Assembly: GCF_003269425.1 (NCBI RefSeq)
Contig: NZ_CP030104.1
Coordinates: 3,381,001-3,445,000, forward strand
DNA length: 64,000 bases
Direction of reading: 5' to 3'
DNA from: Flagellimonas maritima
GTDB lineage: Bacteria; Bacteroidota; Bacteroidia; Flavobacteriales; Flavobacteriaceae
The translations under genes were made by a program, and so were the position numbers. The notes beneath the pieces are model-generated. The model did not search any database, had not been told where the DNA came from, and worked only from the letters and a program-made list of their open reading frames with translations. Position 1 is the stretch's first letter, and each line of letters begins with the position of its first letter. Below are positions 34,454-43,623 of the stretch, piece by piece.

Positions 34454-35923
34454 ATGAAAATAGACACAAAAAAAATAAGAACCTTAGGTGAATTAATAAA
34501 GTCCGGTTATCGGTCTAAAAGTATAAAAGATGAGCTGAGAGAAAATCTATTGGAGAAAATCTCAAATGGTGAAGAGACCTTTCATGGAGTTTGGGGATAT
34601 GAAAACTCTGTGATTCCAGAATTGGAGCGAGCTATTTTATCTCGGCATAATATCAATTTGCTGGGGTTAAGAGGTCAGGCGAAAACCCGTTTGGCAAGAT
34701 TGATGGTCCAACTATTGGATGAATGGATTCCTGTTGTAGAAGGTTCGGAAGTACATGATGACCCGTTTCAGCCTATTTCTAGGTATGCAACTGAACTCAT
34801 CAAAGAAAAGGGTGACGATACCCAGATTGTTTGGATTCATAGGGATGAACGATTTTATGAAAAATTGGCTACGCCAGATGTTACCGTTGCCGATTTGATA
34901 GGCGATATCGACCCCATAAAAGCAGCTAACCTAAAACTGTCCTATGCGGACGATAGGGTCATTCATTTTGGTATGATTCCACGGGCAAACCGTTGTATTT
35001 TTGTTATCAATGAGCTACCGGACCTTCAAGCAAGAATTCAAGTAGCTTTATTTAATATCTTGCAAGAAGGTGATATACAGATTCGTGGATTTAAACTACG
35101 CCTATCTTTGGACCTACAGTTCGTTTTTACCGCCAACCCTGAAGATTATACCAATAGAGGTAGCATCGTTACCCCTTTAAAGGATAGAATTGGCTCACAA
35201 ATATTGACCCATTACCCTGATTCATTGGAAATTGCCAAAAAAATCACCAAACAGGAAGCACAACTGGACGAAAGGCAAAAAAATAAAGTATATGTTCCAG
35301 AAATTGCCATGGATGTTTTGGAACAAATTAGTTTTGAAGCAAGAAACAGTGAATATGTAGATGCCAAAAGTGGAGTGAGTGCAAGAATGAGCATAACGGC
35401 ATTTGAAAATTTACTAAGTACTGCCGAAAGGAGAATTGTTAGGTCTGGGGAAAAACAAACTACGGTACGTTTAAGCGATTTTATGGGCGTAGTTCCATCG
35501 ATCACGGGAAAAATAGAATTGGTTTATGAAGGAGAACAGGAAGGTGCAGGCGCCGTAGCAGAGATTCTTATTGAGGATGCCATAAAGTCTTTGTTCCCCA
35601 ACTATTTCCCAGAGATAGCAAAACTGGAACACAAAGATGCAGAAACTGCATACGATGATTTAGTTCATTGGTTCTTTGATGGTGATGGTTTTGAGTTGCT
35701 TGATGAGGATAAAGATGAAGAGTACAGGGCTAAATTGGATGCTGTAAAACCCTTGAGCAAACTCATTGCCGAGCACCAGCCCTCGGTTTCAAAAGAGGAT
35801 TCTTACTTTATGAAAGAGTTGTTGCTTTGGGGGCTTGTGGCGCATAAAAAACTCACTAAGAACCGATTTACCGAAGGATATCAATTCAAAGACCTTTATG
35901 GTAGTTATATTCGAGGGCTGTAA
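34454..35923 (+). CDS. AAA+ ATPase of the MoxR/magnesium chelatase type
   Basis: A 489-aa ATPase resembling the I subunit of magnesium chelatase. Walker A is LLGLRGQAKTR (with the AK variant usual in MoxR), and the Walker B position reads CIFVINELPDL, with Asn where Asp is expected. Sensor 1-like TANPEDYTNRG and the arginine finger region TPLKDRIGSQI follow. The C-terminal 170 residues are helical. It is paired with the VWA protein upstream, a combination known to assemble or remodel enzyme complexes. A Mg-chelatase role is unlikely: no chlorophyll-type genes are near. Confidence 0.88.
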   Translation: MKIDTKKIRTLGELIKSGYRSKSIKDELRENLLEKISNGEETFHGVWGYENSVIPELERAILSRHNINLLGLRGQAKTRLARLMVQLLDEWIPVVEGSEVHDDPFQPISRYATELIKEKGDDTQIVWIHRDERFYEKLATPDVTVADLIGDIDPIKAANLKLSYADDRVIHFGMIPRANRCIFVINELPDLQARIQVALFNILQEGDIQIRGFKLRLSLDLQFVFTANPEDYTNRGSIVTPLKDRIGSQILTHYPDSLEIAKKITKQEAQLDERQKNKVYVPEIAMDVLEQISFEARNSEYVDAKSGVSARMSITAFENLLSTAERRIVRSGEKQTTVRLSDFMGVVPSITGKIELVYEGEQEGAGAVAEILIEDAIKSLFPNYFPEIAKLEHKDAETAYDDLVHWFFDGDGFELLDEDKDEEYRAKLDAVKPLSKLIAEHQPSVSKEDSYFMKELLLWGLVAHKKLTKNRFTEGYQFKDLYGSYIRGL

Positions 35924-35931
35924 AATTTGAT

Positions 35932-36447
35932 TTACTGCCAAATGTTCAAATTATCGTTGTAATTTTCAAAGTTATATTGGCCAATATGGTCTTTTCGCTG
36001 CCAGAACGATACCAATGTAAATAGTGGCAATAGACAATATAAAATAAGTGTGAAACCCCCAATAGGTTTAAAACTTGCAGGGATAATATGTTCTTGATAT
36101 TGTGAAGCGGAACTCAATATGCTAGCAGTATCATAAATTTTGAAAAAATAAACAATCATTATCGCATACAGAATATATTCTAGATTTCTCATTTTTGGAT
36201 CAGGGAGTTCATCTTCCGTTATTTTAAACCAGATTACATATAAGTACAAACAGTGTACTAAACTTAATACAGGAAACACATAATTGCCAGGCTTCAAAAA
36301 GTTGAATTTATCGGTGTACAGCCCGTAAAAATTTAATATTATCAGAGAAAACAATAATATTAAAGTGATAATAGCATTTCTTTTCCATGTTAAAGTATTC
36401 AAAAGTAGTTTCATGTTATTTTCAGATTTGGGTTCTACATAACTCAT
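35932..36447 (-). CDS. Hypothetical membrane protein
   Basis: A 171-aa protein with four to five hydrophobic segments (about residues 24-43, 55-73, 90-108, 130-150) and a tyrosine-rich polar C-terminus. No recognised family. It converges with the ATPase gene (8 bp between stops) and is divergent from the alpha/beta hydrolase gene. The start at ATG 36447 is likely; ATG 36414 also fits. Confidence 0.6.
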   Translation of the reverse strand: MSYVEPKSENNMKLLLNTLTWKRNAIITLILLFSLIILNFYGLYTDKFNFLKPGNYVFPVLSLVHCLYLYVIWFKITEDELPDPKMRNLEYILYAIMIVYFFKIYDTASILSSASQYQEHIIPASFKPIGGFTLILYCLLPLFTLVSFWQRKDHIGQYNFENYNDNLNIWQ

Positions 36448-36635
36448 ATAAAGGAAAGTATAACTTACTATATAAATCCAAAGAAATCGATATGAAGTGA
36501 ATTATGTAGGATAATCTGACAAAAACATCTTAAAATACAATTGTTTATTGGTGCAAGCATGTTCTTTTAAAGAAGGAAACTTATCTAAATTAAAAGTGTT
36601 ACTAGATTTTTGTATTTTGGGACAAATACGGGGAT

Positions 36636-37511
36636 ATGCCAAACTGGCTTTACATTTTACTTATTATACTTTCAGTGTATGTTCTAATAAGTGTATTGCT
36701 CTATTTTCTACAAGATTATTTCCTATTTAAACCCGAGAAACTTCCCAAGGATTTTCAGTTTCATTATGACAATCAAGAAATACAGGAATACAATATAGAA
36801 ACCAGGGATGGCGAAACCATCAATGGTCTACATTTTAAGGCCAAGCAATCAAAAGGATTGGTCTTTTACCTTAAGGGCAATTCAAAGAGTATAAAGGGTT
36901 GGGGCAAATTTGCAGTGGATTTTACAAGACATGGGTACGACGTTATCATGGTAGATTATCGTGGGTTTGGCAAGAGTACAGGAAGGAGAACACAAAAAGC
37001 GGTCAAACGTGATATGCAAGTAATCTATAACAAGTTGAAAGAAAAAGTATCAGAGCGTTATATCATTTTATATGGTCGCTCCATGGGGTCCGGCTTTGCA
37101 GCCAAATTGGCGTCTATGAACAATCCTAGAATGCTAATACTGGATGCTCCATATTATAGTTTAAGCAAAGTTGCCAAAAAATTCATTCCTTTTATGCCCT
37201 TATCCTTATTGATAAAATTTCCAATGCCAACATATAAATGGTTGAAATACGTTAACTGCCCAATTCATATTATACATGGCACGGACGATAGGTTGATACC
37301 CTATAAAACAAGTGTAAAGCTATCCAAAATAAAACCTGAACTTTCCAAGTTGTATACCGTAATAGGAGGTGGGCACAAAGATTTGAACACGTTTGAATCC
37401 TATCATGAAATGTTAGCCGAAATTATAACGGTGAGACCTAAAAAAATAAATACAGAGGGTTCAAGTATCAATGTAAAACACGCTACACGAAAATCCAATG
37501 CAAAAGCTTAA
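36636..37511 (+). CDS. Membrane-anchored alpha/beta hydrolase (paralog 1)
   Basis: A 291-aa serine hydrolase with one N-terminal membrane anchor (about 4-25), like BEM46-type proteins. The nucleophile elbow is GRSMGSG, the acid is in HGTDDRLIPY, and the histidine in GGGHKDL. The oxyanion loop reads FYLKGNSKS, with Lys in place of the usual His of HGN. It overlaps the next paralog by 14 bp. The last 35 residues are basic and low-complexity. The substrate is not known. Confidence 0.85.
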   Translation: MPNWLYILLIILSVYVLISVLLYFLQDYFLFKPEKLPKDFQFHYDNQEIQEYNIETRDGETINGLHFKAKQSKGLVFYLKGNSKSIKGWGKFAVDFTRHGYDVIMVDYRGFGKSTGRRTQKAVKRDMQVIYNKLKEKVSERYIILYGRSMGSGFAAKLASMNNPRMLILDAPYYSLSKVAKKFIPFMPLSLLIKFPMPTYKWLKYVNCPIHIIHGTDDRLIPYKTSVKLSKIKPELSKLYTVIGGGHKDLNTFESYHEMLAEIITVRPKKINTEGSSINVKHATRKSNAKA

Positions 37512-38295
37512 GCGTTTTGGATTAAGCATTTTAATCCTCTTTTTCTCAATTGTACTTATGATATATTTTCTTCAAGAGCGACTCATTTTTTTACCTTCAC
37601 AATTACCCGCTGACTATGAATATTCATTTTCCCAAGATTTTGAGGAAGTATTTTTGAACAATGAGGACGGTGCCAAATTAAACGCTGTACATTTTAAGGT
37701 TGAAGAACCAAAGGGACTCATTCTATATTTTCATGGAAATGCAGGTGATTTATCCAGATGGGGGTATATCGCTTCCGGTTTTACCGAGCTTGGTTATGAT
37801 GTGTTGGTCATGGATTACAGAACTTATGGAAAAAGTACTGGTGTGCTTTCTGAAAAGGGTTTATATGGCGACGCACAACTTTTCTACAATTATGCCATGA
37901 AAAGATATAATGAGAGCGAAATTATAGTATACGGGAGATCACTGGGAGCTACAATTGCATCACATCTAGCATCCAAAAACGAACCTTCTAAACTGATATT
38001 GGAAACCCCCTTTTACAATTTACTTGATGTAGCGCAAGATCGTTTCCCAATTTTGCCACTAAAGCATTTGTTGAAATATAAGATGACCTCTAACGAGTAT
38101 GTACAAGATGTAAAAGCTCCTATCCGAATTTTTCATGGAACGGCCGATAAGGTAGTTTCCTATGATTCAGGCAAAAAACTCTTCGAAGCTATACCGCATT
38201 CCGATAAAAAACTCTACACCATTGAAGATGGCAATCATAATAATTTGATTGAATTTGAAAACTTTCGGAAAGGAATTCAAAAAGAGCTTCAATGA
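37498..38295 (+). CDS. Membrane-anchored alpha/beta hydrolase (paralog 2)
   Basis: A 265-aa paralog of the preceding gene with the same layout: N-terminal anchor (about 8-25), canonical oxyanion motif YFHGNAGDLSRWG, nucleophile elbow GRSLGAT, acid in HGTADKVVSY and the histidine in DGNHNNL. The 14-bp overlap with the first copy indicates tandem duplication and coupled translation. It converges with cysM, with 2 bp between stops. Esterase or thioesterase activity is plausible. Confidence 0.87.
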   Translation: MQKLKRFGLSILILFFSIVLMIYFLQERLIFLPSQLPADYEYSFSQDFEEVFLNNEDGAKLNAVHFKVEEPKGLILYFHGNAGDLSRWGYIASGFTELGYDVLVMDYRTYGKSTGVLSEKGLYGDAQLFYNYAMKRYNESEIIVYGRSLGATIASHLASKNEPSKLILETPFYNLLDVAQDRFPILPLKHLLKYKMTSNEYVQDVKAPIRIFHGTADKVVSYDSGKKLFEAIPHSDKKLYTIEDGNHNNLIEFENFRKGIQKELQ

Positions 38296-38297
38296 TT

Positions 38298-39182
38298 TTA
38301 TCCAAACAAATCTGAGGATAAATATCTATCGCCGCGGTCACAGACAATAGAGACAATGGTTCCTTTATCCAATGTTTTTGCCAATTTTAATGCTATGGTA
38401 GCTGCACCACCACTGCTCATTCCTGAGAAAATGCCTTCTTCCTTGGCCAACCTTTTGGCCATTGATTGAGCTTCTTCTTGGCTTACCTCCAATACTTTAT
38501 CTACTTTTTGTGGATCAAAGATTTTTGGTAAATATGCTTTGGGCCATTTTCGTATTCCAGGAATTTTTGCTTCATCGGTAGGTTGAACCCCAACGATTTC
38601 AATATTAGGGTTCTTTTCTTTCAAAAAGGTAGATGTGCCCATTATAGTGCCTGTGGTACCCATGCTCGAAACAAAATGTGTAATATTTCCATCCGTGTCG
38701 TTCCAGATTTCCGGTCCAGTGGTTTTGTAATGCGCTTTCCAGTTGTCGTCATTGGCAAACTGGTTCAGCATAAAATATCCATCCGCTCTAACTTTAGACT
38801 CAGCATAATCACGGGCTCCTTCAATTCCTACATCTGAAGAAGTCAAAGTAACTTTTGCTCCATAGGCTCTCATGGTCTGAATCCTTTCCTTTGTTGAATT
38901 TTCAGGCATAACCAGTTCTATATCAAGCCCATATATTCCTGCAATCATAGCTAGTGCTATGCCCGTGTTTCCACTTGTTGCTTCAATAAGTTTCGATTGC
39001 TTGGTTATTTCACCTCGCTCCATGCCCGCTTTTATCATATTTAAAGCTGGTCTGTCTTTAACACTTCCGCCTGGATTATGACCTTCTAGTTTAAAAAGTA
39101 ATCTTACATTAGGATTTGTATTCAAGACTTTCGATTGGACCATAGGGGTATTGCCTATTAAATCGAGGACACTATCAAACAT
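38298..39182 (-). CDS. cysM: Cysteine synthase B (O-acetylserine sulfhydrylase)
   Basis: PLP enzyme that joins O-acetylserine and sulfide (or thiosulfate) into cysteine. The PLP lysine is in GGSVKDRPALNM, the substrate-binding loop is EATSGNTGIALAM, and the phosphate-binding GSMGTTGTIMG-type loop follows at VSSMGTTGTIMG. At 294 aa it is on the short side, typical of CysM. It overlaps the end of the cysE gene by 8 bp, so the two steps of cysteine synthesis are coupled. Confidence 0.93.
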   Translation of the reverse strand: MFDSVLDLIGNTPMVQSKVLNTNPNVRLLFKLEGHNPGGSVKDRPALNMIKAGMERGEITKQSKLIEATSGNTGIALAMIAGIYGLDIELVMPENSTKERIQTMRAYGAKVTLTSSDVGIEGARDYAESKVRADGYFMLNQFANDDNWKAHYKTTGPEIWNDTDGNITHFVSSMGTTGTIMGTSTFLKEKNPNIEIVGVQPTDEAKIPGIRKWPKAYLPKIFDPQKVDKVLEVSQEEAQSMAKRLAKEEGIFSGMSSGGAATIALKLAKTLDKGTIVSIVCDRGDRYLSSDLFG

Positions 39183-39966
39183 TGGACGTTGTTTTTATTT
39201 TTATTTCAGGAGTATGGAAAACTGTAGAATTGGGAGGGACAGAAGCTGTCAACCAAGCATTTCCACCAATTACAGAGTTTTCCCCGATAACAGTTTCACC
39301 ACCAAGTATAGTAGCATTGGCATAAATTGTTACGTTGGACATGATAGTAGGGTGCCTTTTGACTTTTTGAAGATTTTTGGCTACGTATAGAGCGCCCAAT
39401 GTTACACCTTGATAGATTTTTACGTTATCATGAATAAGAGCTGTTTCCCCTATTACAACTCCAGTAGCATGATCGATAAAGAAAGACTTGCCAATTTGTG
39501 CACCTGGATTGATATCGACCCCTGTTTGTCTATGGGCGTATTCAGTCATCAATCTAGGCACCAAAGGAAATCCTTGTTTATAAAGTTCATGTGCCAAACG
39601 ATAAATGGCTATTGCATAAAAACCGGGATAAGCCATGTAAATTTCCTGAATTGAAAGAGAGGCAGGGTCACAATTAAGGATTGCCTCCGCGTCTAAATTG
39701 AGTTTTTCCAAGATTCCTGGCAATTTCTGTATATAATTTTCCCAAACTGTGGAACATGGTTTATGGGAATCCCAACAAGCCATATCCATAAGCAAACTGA
39801 ATTCTTGCTCCAAAATAGTAAGATTTTCAGATACAGGAGTATTAACATCAAATAATGTATAGAATAGCGTATTTGTAAAACTCTCTGTTTTCTCTTTTAA
39901 TCTATAGTCTAAGTGGGGTAATTTTTTGTGTTTATTGAGTTCGGCAATTATTTTCTGTTTGTCCAT
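39175..39966 (-). CDS. cysE: Serine O-acetyltransferase
   Basis: Acetyl-CoA-dependent activation of serine, the step before CysM. Residues 1-140 are the helical N-terminal domain, followed by a left-handed beta helix (VDINPGAQIGKSFFIDHATG, then VVIGETALIHDNVKIYQGVTLG and GGETVIGENSVIGGNAWL). Histidine and aspartate of the catalytic site sit in the FFIDHATG segment. At 263 aa it fits the EpsC-like bacterial type. It precedes cysM with an 8-bp overlap. Feedback by cysteine is a family property. Confidence 0.92.
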   Translation of the reverse strand: MDKQKIIAELNKHKKLPHLDYRLKEKTESFTNTLFYTLFDVNTPVSENLTILEQEFSLLMDMACWDSHKPCSTVWENYIQKLPGILEKLNLDAEAILNCDPASLSIQEIYMAYPGFYAIAIYRLAHELYKQGFPLVPRLMTEYAHRQTGVDINPGAQIGKSFFIDHATGVVIGETALIHDNVKIYQGVTLGALYVAKNLQKVKRHPTIMSNVTIYANATILGGETVIGENSVIGGNAWLTASVPPNSTVFHTPEIKIKTTSNV

Positions 39967-40060
39967 ACTTAAAATATAAATTTAAAAATAGCTAAATCCT
40001 TATCACACAGTTATGAAATTAGCTAACTTTAGCTTAAAAATAACACATCAACTTTGTCCC

Positions 40061-40741
40061 GTGAATAATCCAAAAATTTCAAAAGAGGTTCTCGATTTTT
40101 TAAAAAAGTTAGCGAAAAACAACAACAGGGAGTGGTTCTTGGAAAATAAGGACATCTTTAAAAAACACGAGGAACATGTGAAAGAATTTTATTCAAGTAT
40201 CCAATTACGTTTGGAAGCACATGATGATATCGAAAAAATGAAAATGTTTCGTATTTACAGGGATGTCCGCTTTTCTAAAGATAAAACACCATATAAATCA
40301 CATTTTGCCGCATCTTTTTCCAGATTGGGGGCACATTTGAGAGGAGGGTATTATTTAAGGATAAAACCTGGCGAAACATTTGCTGCCACAGGTTTTTGGG
40401 GACCAAATAAGGATGATTTGTTCCGAATACGAAAAGAACTGGAAATGGATGCATCGGAATTTAGGGAAATAATCAATAAAAAATCTTTCAAAGACATTTG
40501 GGGATCACTTGAGGGAGAGGAAGTAAAAACTGCTCCAAAAAATTTTGACAAAGAACACGATAATATAGACCTGATCAAAAAGAAGCAATTTATTTTCGTA
40601 CGCAATTTTTCAGATAGAGAAGTGCTCTCCGATTCATTTATCGATGAGATCGATAAATCTTTCAAGATAATACGACCCTACTTCGATTTGATGAGCGACA
40701 TTTTAACGACCAACTTAGATGGAGAGTCAATATTGGAGTAG
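40061..40741 (+). CDS. DUF2461 domain-containing protein
   Basis: A cytosolic protein of about 226 aa of the DUF2461 family, with the typical segments KNNNREWFLENKD near the N-terminus, FRIYRDVRFSKDKTPYKSHFA, and GGYYLRIKPGETFAATGFW. The start is taken at GTG 40061, because the preceding in-frame segment resembles an untranslated leader; an ATG at 40013 is possible. Its stop overlaps the end of the convergent gene at 40727 by 15 bp. The family is uncharacterised; conserved positions suggest a ligand-binding or enzymatic fold. Confidence 0.83.
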   Translation: MNNPKISKEVLDFLKKLAKNNNREWFLENKDIFKKHEEHVKEFYSSIQLRLEAHDDIEKMKMFRIYRDVRFSKDKTPYKSHFAASFSRLGAHLRGGYYLRIKPGETFAATGFWGPNKDDLFRIRKELEMDASEFREIINKKSFKDIWGSLEGEEVKTAPKNFDKEHDNIDLIKKKQFIFVRNFSDREVLSDSFIDEIDKSFKIIRPYFDLMSDILTTNLDGESILE

Positions 40742-41140
40742 TACAATATTTTCTAATAATTGTACTTGATCCTTGATTCTTTCTATGACCATATTCATCA
40801 TGCGCTTGTTCAATGCAGACGAATTTTGAATATAAATATGATATTCTTCCACGGTAAATTGACCTATAATCATTCCCTTAAGGGAGTTTCGGAATTTAAT
40901 ATCCTTTTGAATGGATTTTTCAATAAATTCCAATCTTTTTTCTAAAGAAAGATCATGAAAGGCGCCCTTGTGTTTATCAATATAGTTCTTGAAAACCTCT
41001 ATCAATAAGAAGTTTTGAAGTTTGATTACGGGTCTTAATGTTTTGTTTTGAAAACGCTCGTCAGGACTCATATTGTCATGTAGTCTAGCTTGGATAATCT
41101 CTGGACGACTGTCCAAAAGATTCTTGGATCTTGAATCCAT
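40727..41140 (-). CDS. Conserved flavobacterial protein (glyoxalase label unsupported)
   Basis: A 137-aa helical, highly charged protein with strongly conserved-looking blocks: MSPDERFQNKTLRPVIKLQN, KDIKFRNSLKGMIIGQFT and ALNKRMMNMVIERI. Similar flavobacterial proteins are often labelled glyoxalase, but I see no vicinal-oxygen-chelate motifs; the label is unsupported. No signal peptide. Function is unknown. It converges with the DUF2461 gene with a 15-bp overlap. Confidence 0.75.
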   Translation of the reverse strand: MDSRSKNLLDSRPEIIQARLHDNMSPDERFQNKTLRPVIKLQNFLLIEVFKNYIDKHKGAFHDLSLEKRLEFIEKSIQKDIKFRNSLKGMIIGQFTVEEYHIYIQNSSALNKRMMNMVIERIKDQVQLLENIVLLQY

Positions 41141-41269
41141 GGTTGTAAGTTTTATTAAAATTACATAAACCTAAAATGCACATGTTTTGAAGTGCCAATA
41201 GTTTTTAACGATGTTATGAACAGGATTCATTTATCTTTAACTTAGTAGCTGAAATGTAAAAATTGATCC

Positions 41270-42169
41270 ATGAAATTTGGAAAAGTTGAGCACCCGGAAT
41301 TAATTGATTTTAGCATGCCCGAAAATCATCCGGACACCGAAATACTACTCTCAGAACAAGAGGACAAAGGAGAATCAAATATTTATGTTGGCTGCGCCAA
41401 ATGGAACAGGCAAGACCTTAAAAACTTTTATCCCAGAGGGACCAAGGACGAATTGGTCTATTATTCATCCCAATTTAATTGTATAGAAATGAATGCCACG
41501 TTCTACAGGATTTTTCCTGCAGAACAATATCAAAAATGGCATGATAAAACTCCTGAAGGGTTCAAGTTCTTTCCAAAAATGACGAACGAGGTAAGTCATT
41601 TACGCAGGTTGAACGATAAAGTATATGAAATTGCAGATCGTTATTTAGAGGTTACCACATTGCTGAAGGAAAAATTAGGAACCATTTTCTTGCAAATGCA
41701 TAACAACTTTGGACCAAAAAACTGGGATAGGGTAGTACAGTTCGTAAATTACTGGCCAAAAGAATTTCCATTGGCAATGGAGTTTCGGCATACGGATTGG
41801 TTCACCGATGAAAAGGTGGCCCAAGAACTCTACCACCTATTGGAGGAGAACAACATCGCAAATGTCCTAGTGGATACAGCAGGTAGGAGGGATATAATGC
41901 ATATGCGATTGACCAATGATGAAGCCTTTATAAGGTATGTAGGCGCAAATCACGAATCAGATTATGCCCGGTTGGATGATTGGGTCGATAAATTAGCCGA
42001 ATGGAAAGCAATGGGCTTAAAAAACATCCATTTTTTTGTGCATCAAAATCTGGAACTTGAATCCCCGCTTTTATCAGCTTATTTTATCGAAAATTTGAAC
42101 AAAAAATTGGGAACCAAACTTACGGTTCCGAGCACTTTGTTGAAAAATAAGCCAAATACATTATTTTAA
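41270..42169 (+). CDS. DUF72 domain-containing protein
   Basis: A 299-aa TIM-barrel-like protein of the DUF72 family (YecE type). Hallmarks are IYVGCAKWNRQDLKNFYP near residue 45, the aromatic FNCIEMNATFYR segment, FKFFPKMTNEVSH and VFQFVNYWPKEFPLAMEFRH-type strand at FVNYWPKEFPLAMEFRH. The family is uncharacterised. It converges with the psd gene, with a 4-bp overlap of the ends. Confidence 0.88.
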   Translation: MKFGKVEHPELIDFSMPENHPDTEILLSEQEDKGESNIYVGCAKWNRQDLKNFYPRGTKDELVYYSSQFNCIEMNATFYRIFPAEQYQKWHDKTPEGFKFFPKMTNEVSHLRRLNDKVYEIADRYLEVTTLLKEKLGTIFLQMHNNFGPKNWDRVVQFVNYWPKEFPLAMEFRHTDWFTDEKVAQELYHLLEENNIANVLVDTAGRRDIMHMRLTNDEAFIRYVGANHESDYARLDDWVDKLAEWKAMGLKNIHFFVHQNLELESPLLSAYFIENLNKKLGTKLTVPSTLLKNKPNTLF

Positions 42170-43017
42170 TAGGGAACACCTACTTCCACAAAAGTATTTT
42201 TGGAATGATATCTTGGCGAAAGAGGAGCAGCCATACAGCAAGTGGAGCCTAAATAGAATAAAGACAGCTGTTGTAGTTTAGTAACGTTATATCCAATCTG
42301 GATATTCTCAGGAATATGTATTGTTCCAACGGCAGGCCCGCCAATAATGGAAATGTACCAGACCTTCCCTTGATTATCTACAATATCTATGTTGTAACGT
42401 TCGTTTCTGAAAGCTGGTAAAGAAGGATTTTGCTTATATATCCAAGGTCTGAGCACTACTAGGTCACCAGGTATATGTTGAATTCGTTTTATTGTTCCAT
42501 TAATGGGTGAATGAATACGATGGTAATTTTTATTATGTAGAAATACATTCGTGAAGGTGTAATCCTTGGGAACTTGATCTGGAACTAACCCAAAAATTGT
42601 AGAAACCGACCTCACATCTGTCTTTACGCGAACAGCGCCTAAGTTGCCAACTTTTCCCTCATCACATAAAAGACCTTCACATGGCCATACATAAGGACTT
42701 TTACTTTCTGGCAAAACCCTAAATTCCCTTATAAAAAAGTCTTGAAAATTATCAAAGGAATTTTTGCCATTGGGCGGTTTAAACTTGTCTAGATAATTCT
42801 TGTCAGCGTAATTGATTCTAATGTAAGGCTTAATGATTTTTTTTGAAACAGGCTTGTTATAAAACGAACTATACCAAGCAGATGCTCTTTTTTGAATGTT
42901 GCTTGGAATATTGCCCCATAGGTTCACAGAGAGAAATTTATAAAGTTTTGCTCTCCAAGTAGGTACGGAAAAAACTGTAAAGCTGGGGTCTGAATAATAA
43001 TCAGAGATAGCTTTCAT
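42166..43017 (-). CDS. Phosphatidylserine decarboxylase-related protein
   Basis: Decarboxylase of phosphatidylserine to phosphatidylethanolamine. The C-terminal self-cleavage motif is LGST (in LSLFYLGSTCCMAAP); cleavage before its serine would create the pyruvoyl cofactor. The conserved NFFIREF-type segment is FQDFFIREFRVLPESK, and HRIHSPINGTI carries the catalytic histidine. At 283 aa it is the plain form without C2 domain. It has no clear membrane anchor. It converges with the DUF72 gene. Because it lies outside any lipid cluster, I leave the gene symbol open. Confidence 0.88.
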   Translation of the reverse strand: MKAISDYYSDPSFTVFSVPTWRAKLYKFLSVNLWGNIPSNIQKRASAWYSSFYNKPVSKKIIKPYIRINYADKNYLDKFKPPNGKNSFDNFQDFFIREFRVLPESKSPYVWPCEGLLCDEGKVGNLGAVRVKTDVRSVSTIFGLVPDQVPKDYTFTNVFLHNKNYHRIHSPINGTIKRIQHIPGDLVVLRPWIYKQNPSLPAFRNERYNIDIVDNQGKVWYISIIGGPAVGTIHIPENIQIGYNVTKLQQLSLFYLGSTCCMAAPLSPRYHSKNTFVEVGVPY

Positions 43018-43215
43018 TCTTGGCTGTTTGATTTTGATTGATACTCCAATTTATCTGTATTGTATTTTTTATCCCAAACAATTAAGAAAAGTTTATTTAA
43101 TGATTAACATATATTATTAAATATGAAATTGTTATGTTAAAATTTAAAAGTATATAAACCATTTTGATTAAAAAGCTAAATTTTGTGCAAAGAAGATAAC
43201 GTATATTACTTTACA

Positions 43216-43623
43216 ATGAGATTTCATACCAGAAAATGGGTAAAACCTGAAGATTTAAATGCGAACAGTACTTTATTTGGTGGAAGATTACTTGCCTGGA
43301 TAGACGAAGAGGCTGCGCTATACAGTATCGTTCAGCTAGAAAGCAAAAAAGTGGTCACAAAGTATATGTCCGAAATTAATTTTATGAGCACCGCCAAGAA
43401 AGGGGATATCGTTGAAATTGGTATCGAGGTCATCAAATTCGGCACAACATCCATTTCATTGAACTGTGAAGTGCGAAACAAAATGACACACGAAAGCATC
43501 GTTACCGTTGATAATATTATCATGGTCAATCTTGATGAGAATGGAAATCCCACACCCCATGGAAAGACAAAAATAGAATATGTTAAGGACAGATTGGCTA
43601 AAAAAGAAATCGAAGATTCTTAA
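43216..43623 (+). CDS. Acyl-CoA thioesterase, hotdog fold (YciA type)
   Basis: A thioesterase of about 135 aa hydrolysing acyl-CoA. The hotdog signature NANSTLFGGRLLAWIDEEAA and the strand VGIEVIKFGTTSISL-type sequence at IEVIKFGTTSISLNCEV fit the YciA/BACH family. The start is ATG 43216; the frame extends further upstream without a better start. Its stop overlaps the end of the convergent dipeptidase gene by 4 bp. The chain-length range cannot be told. Confidence 0.9.
   Translation: MRFHTRKWVKPEDLNANSTLFGGRLLAWIDEEAALYSIVQLESKKVVTKYMSEINFMSTAKKGDIVEIGIEVIKFGTTSISLNCEVRNKMTHESIVTVDNIIMVNLDENGNPTPHGKTKIEYVKDRLAKKEIEDS

Noticed and set aside
34454..35923. Magnesium chelatase subunit for chlorophyll synthesis
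   Set aside because: No chlorophyll or cobalamin genes nearby; the VWA/MoxR pairing fits a chaperone-like role better.
40727..41140. Glyoxalase annotation
   Set aside because: No metal-binding or VOC-fold motif can be seen; the label seems to be inherited in flavobacteria.
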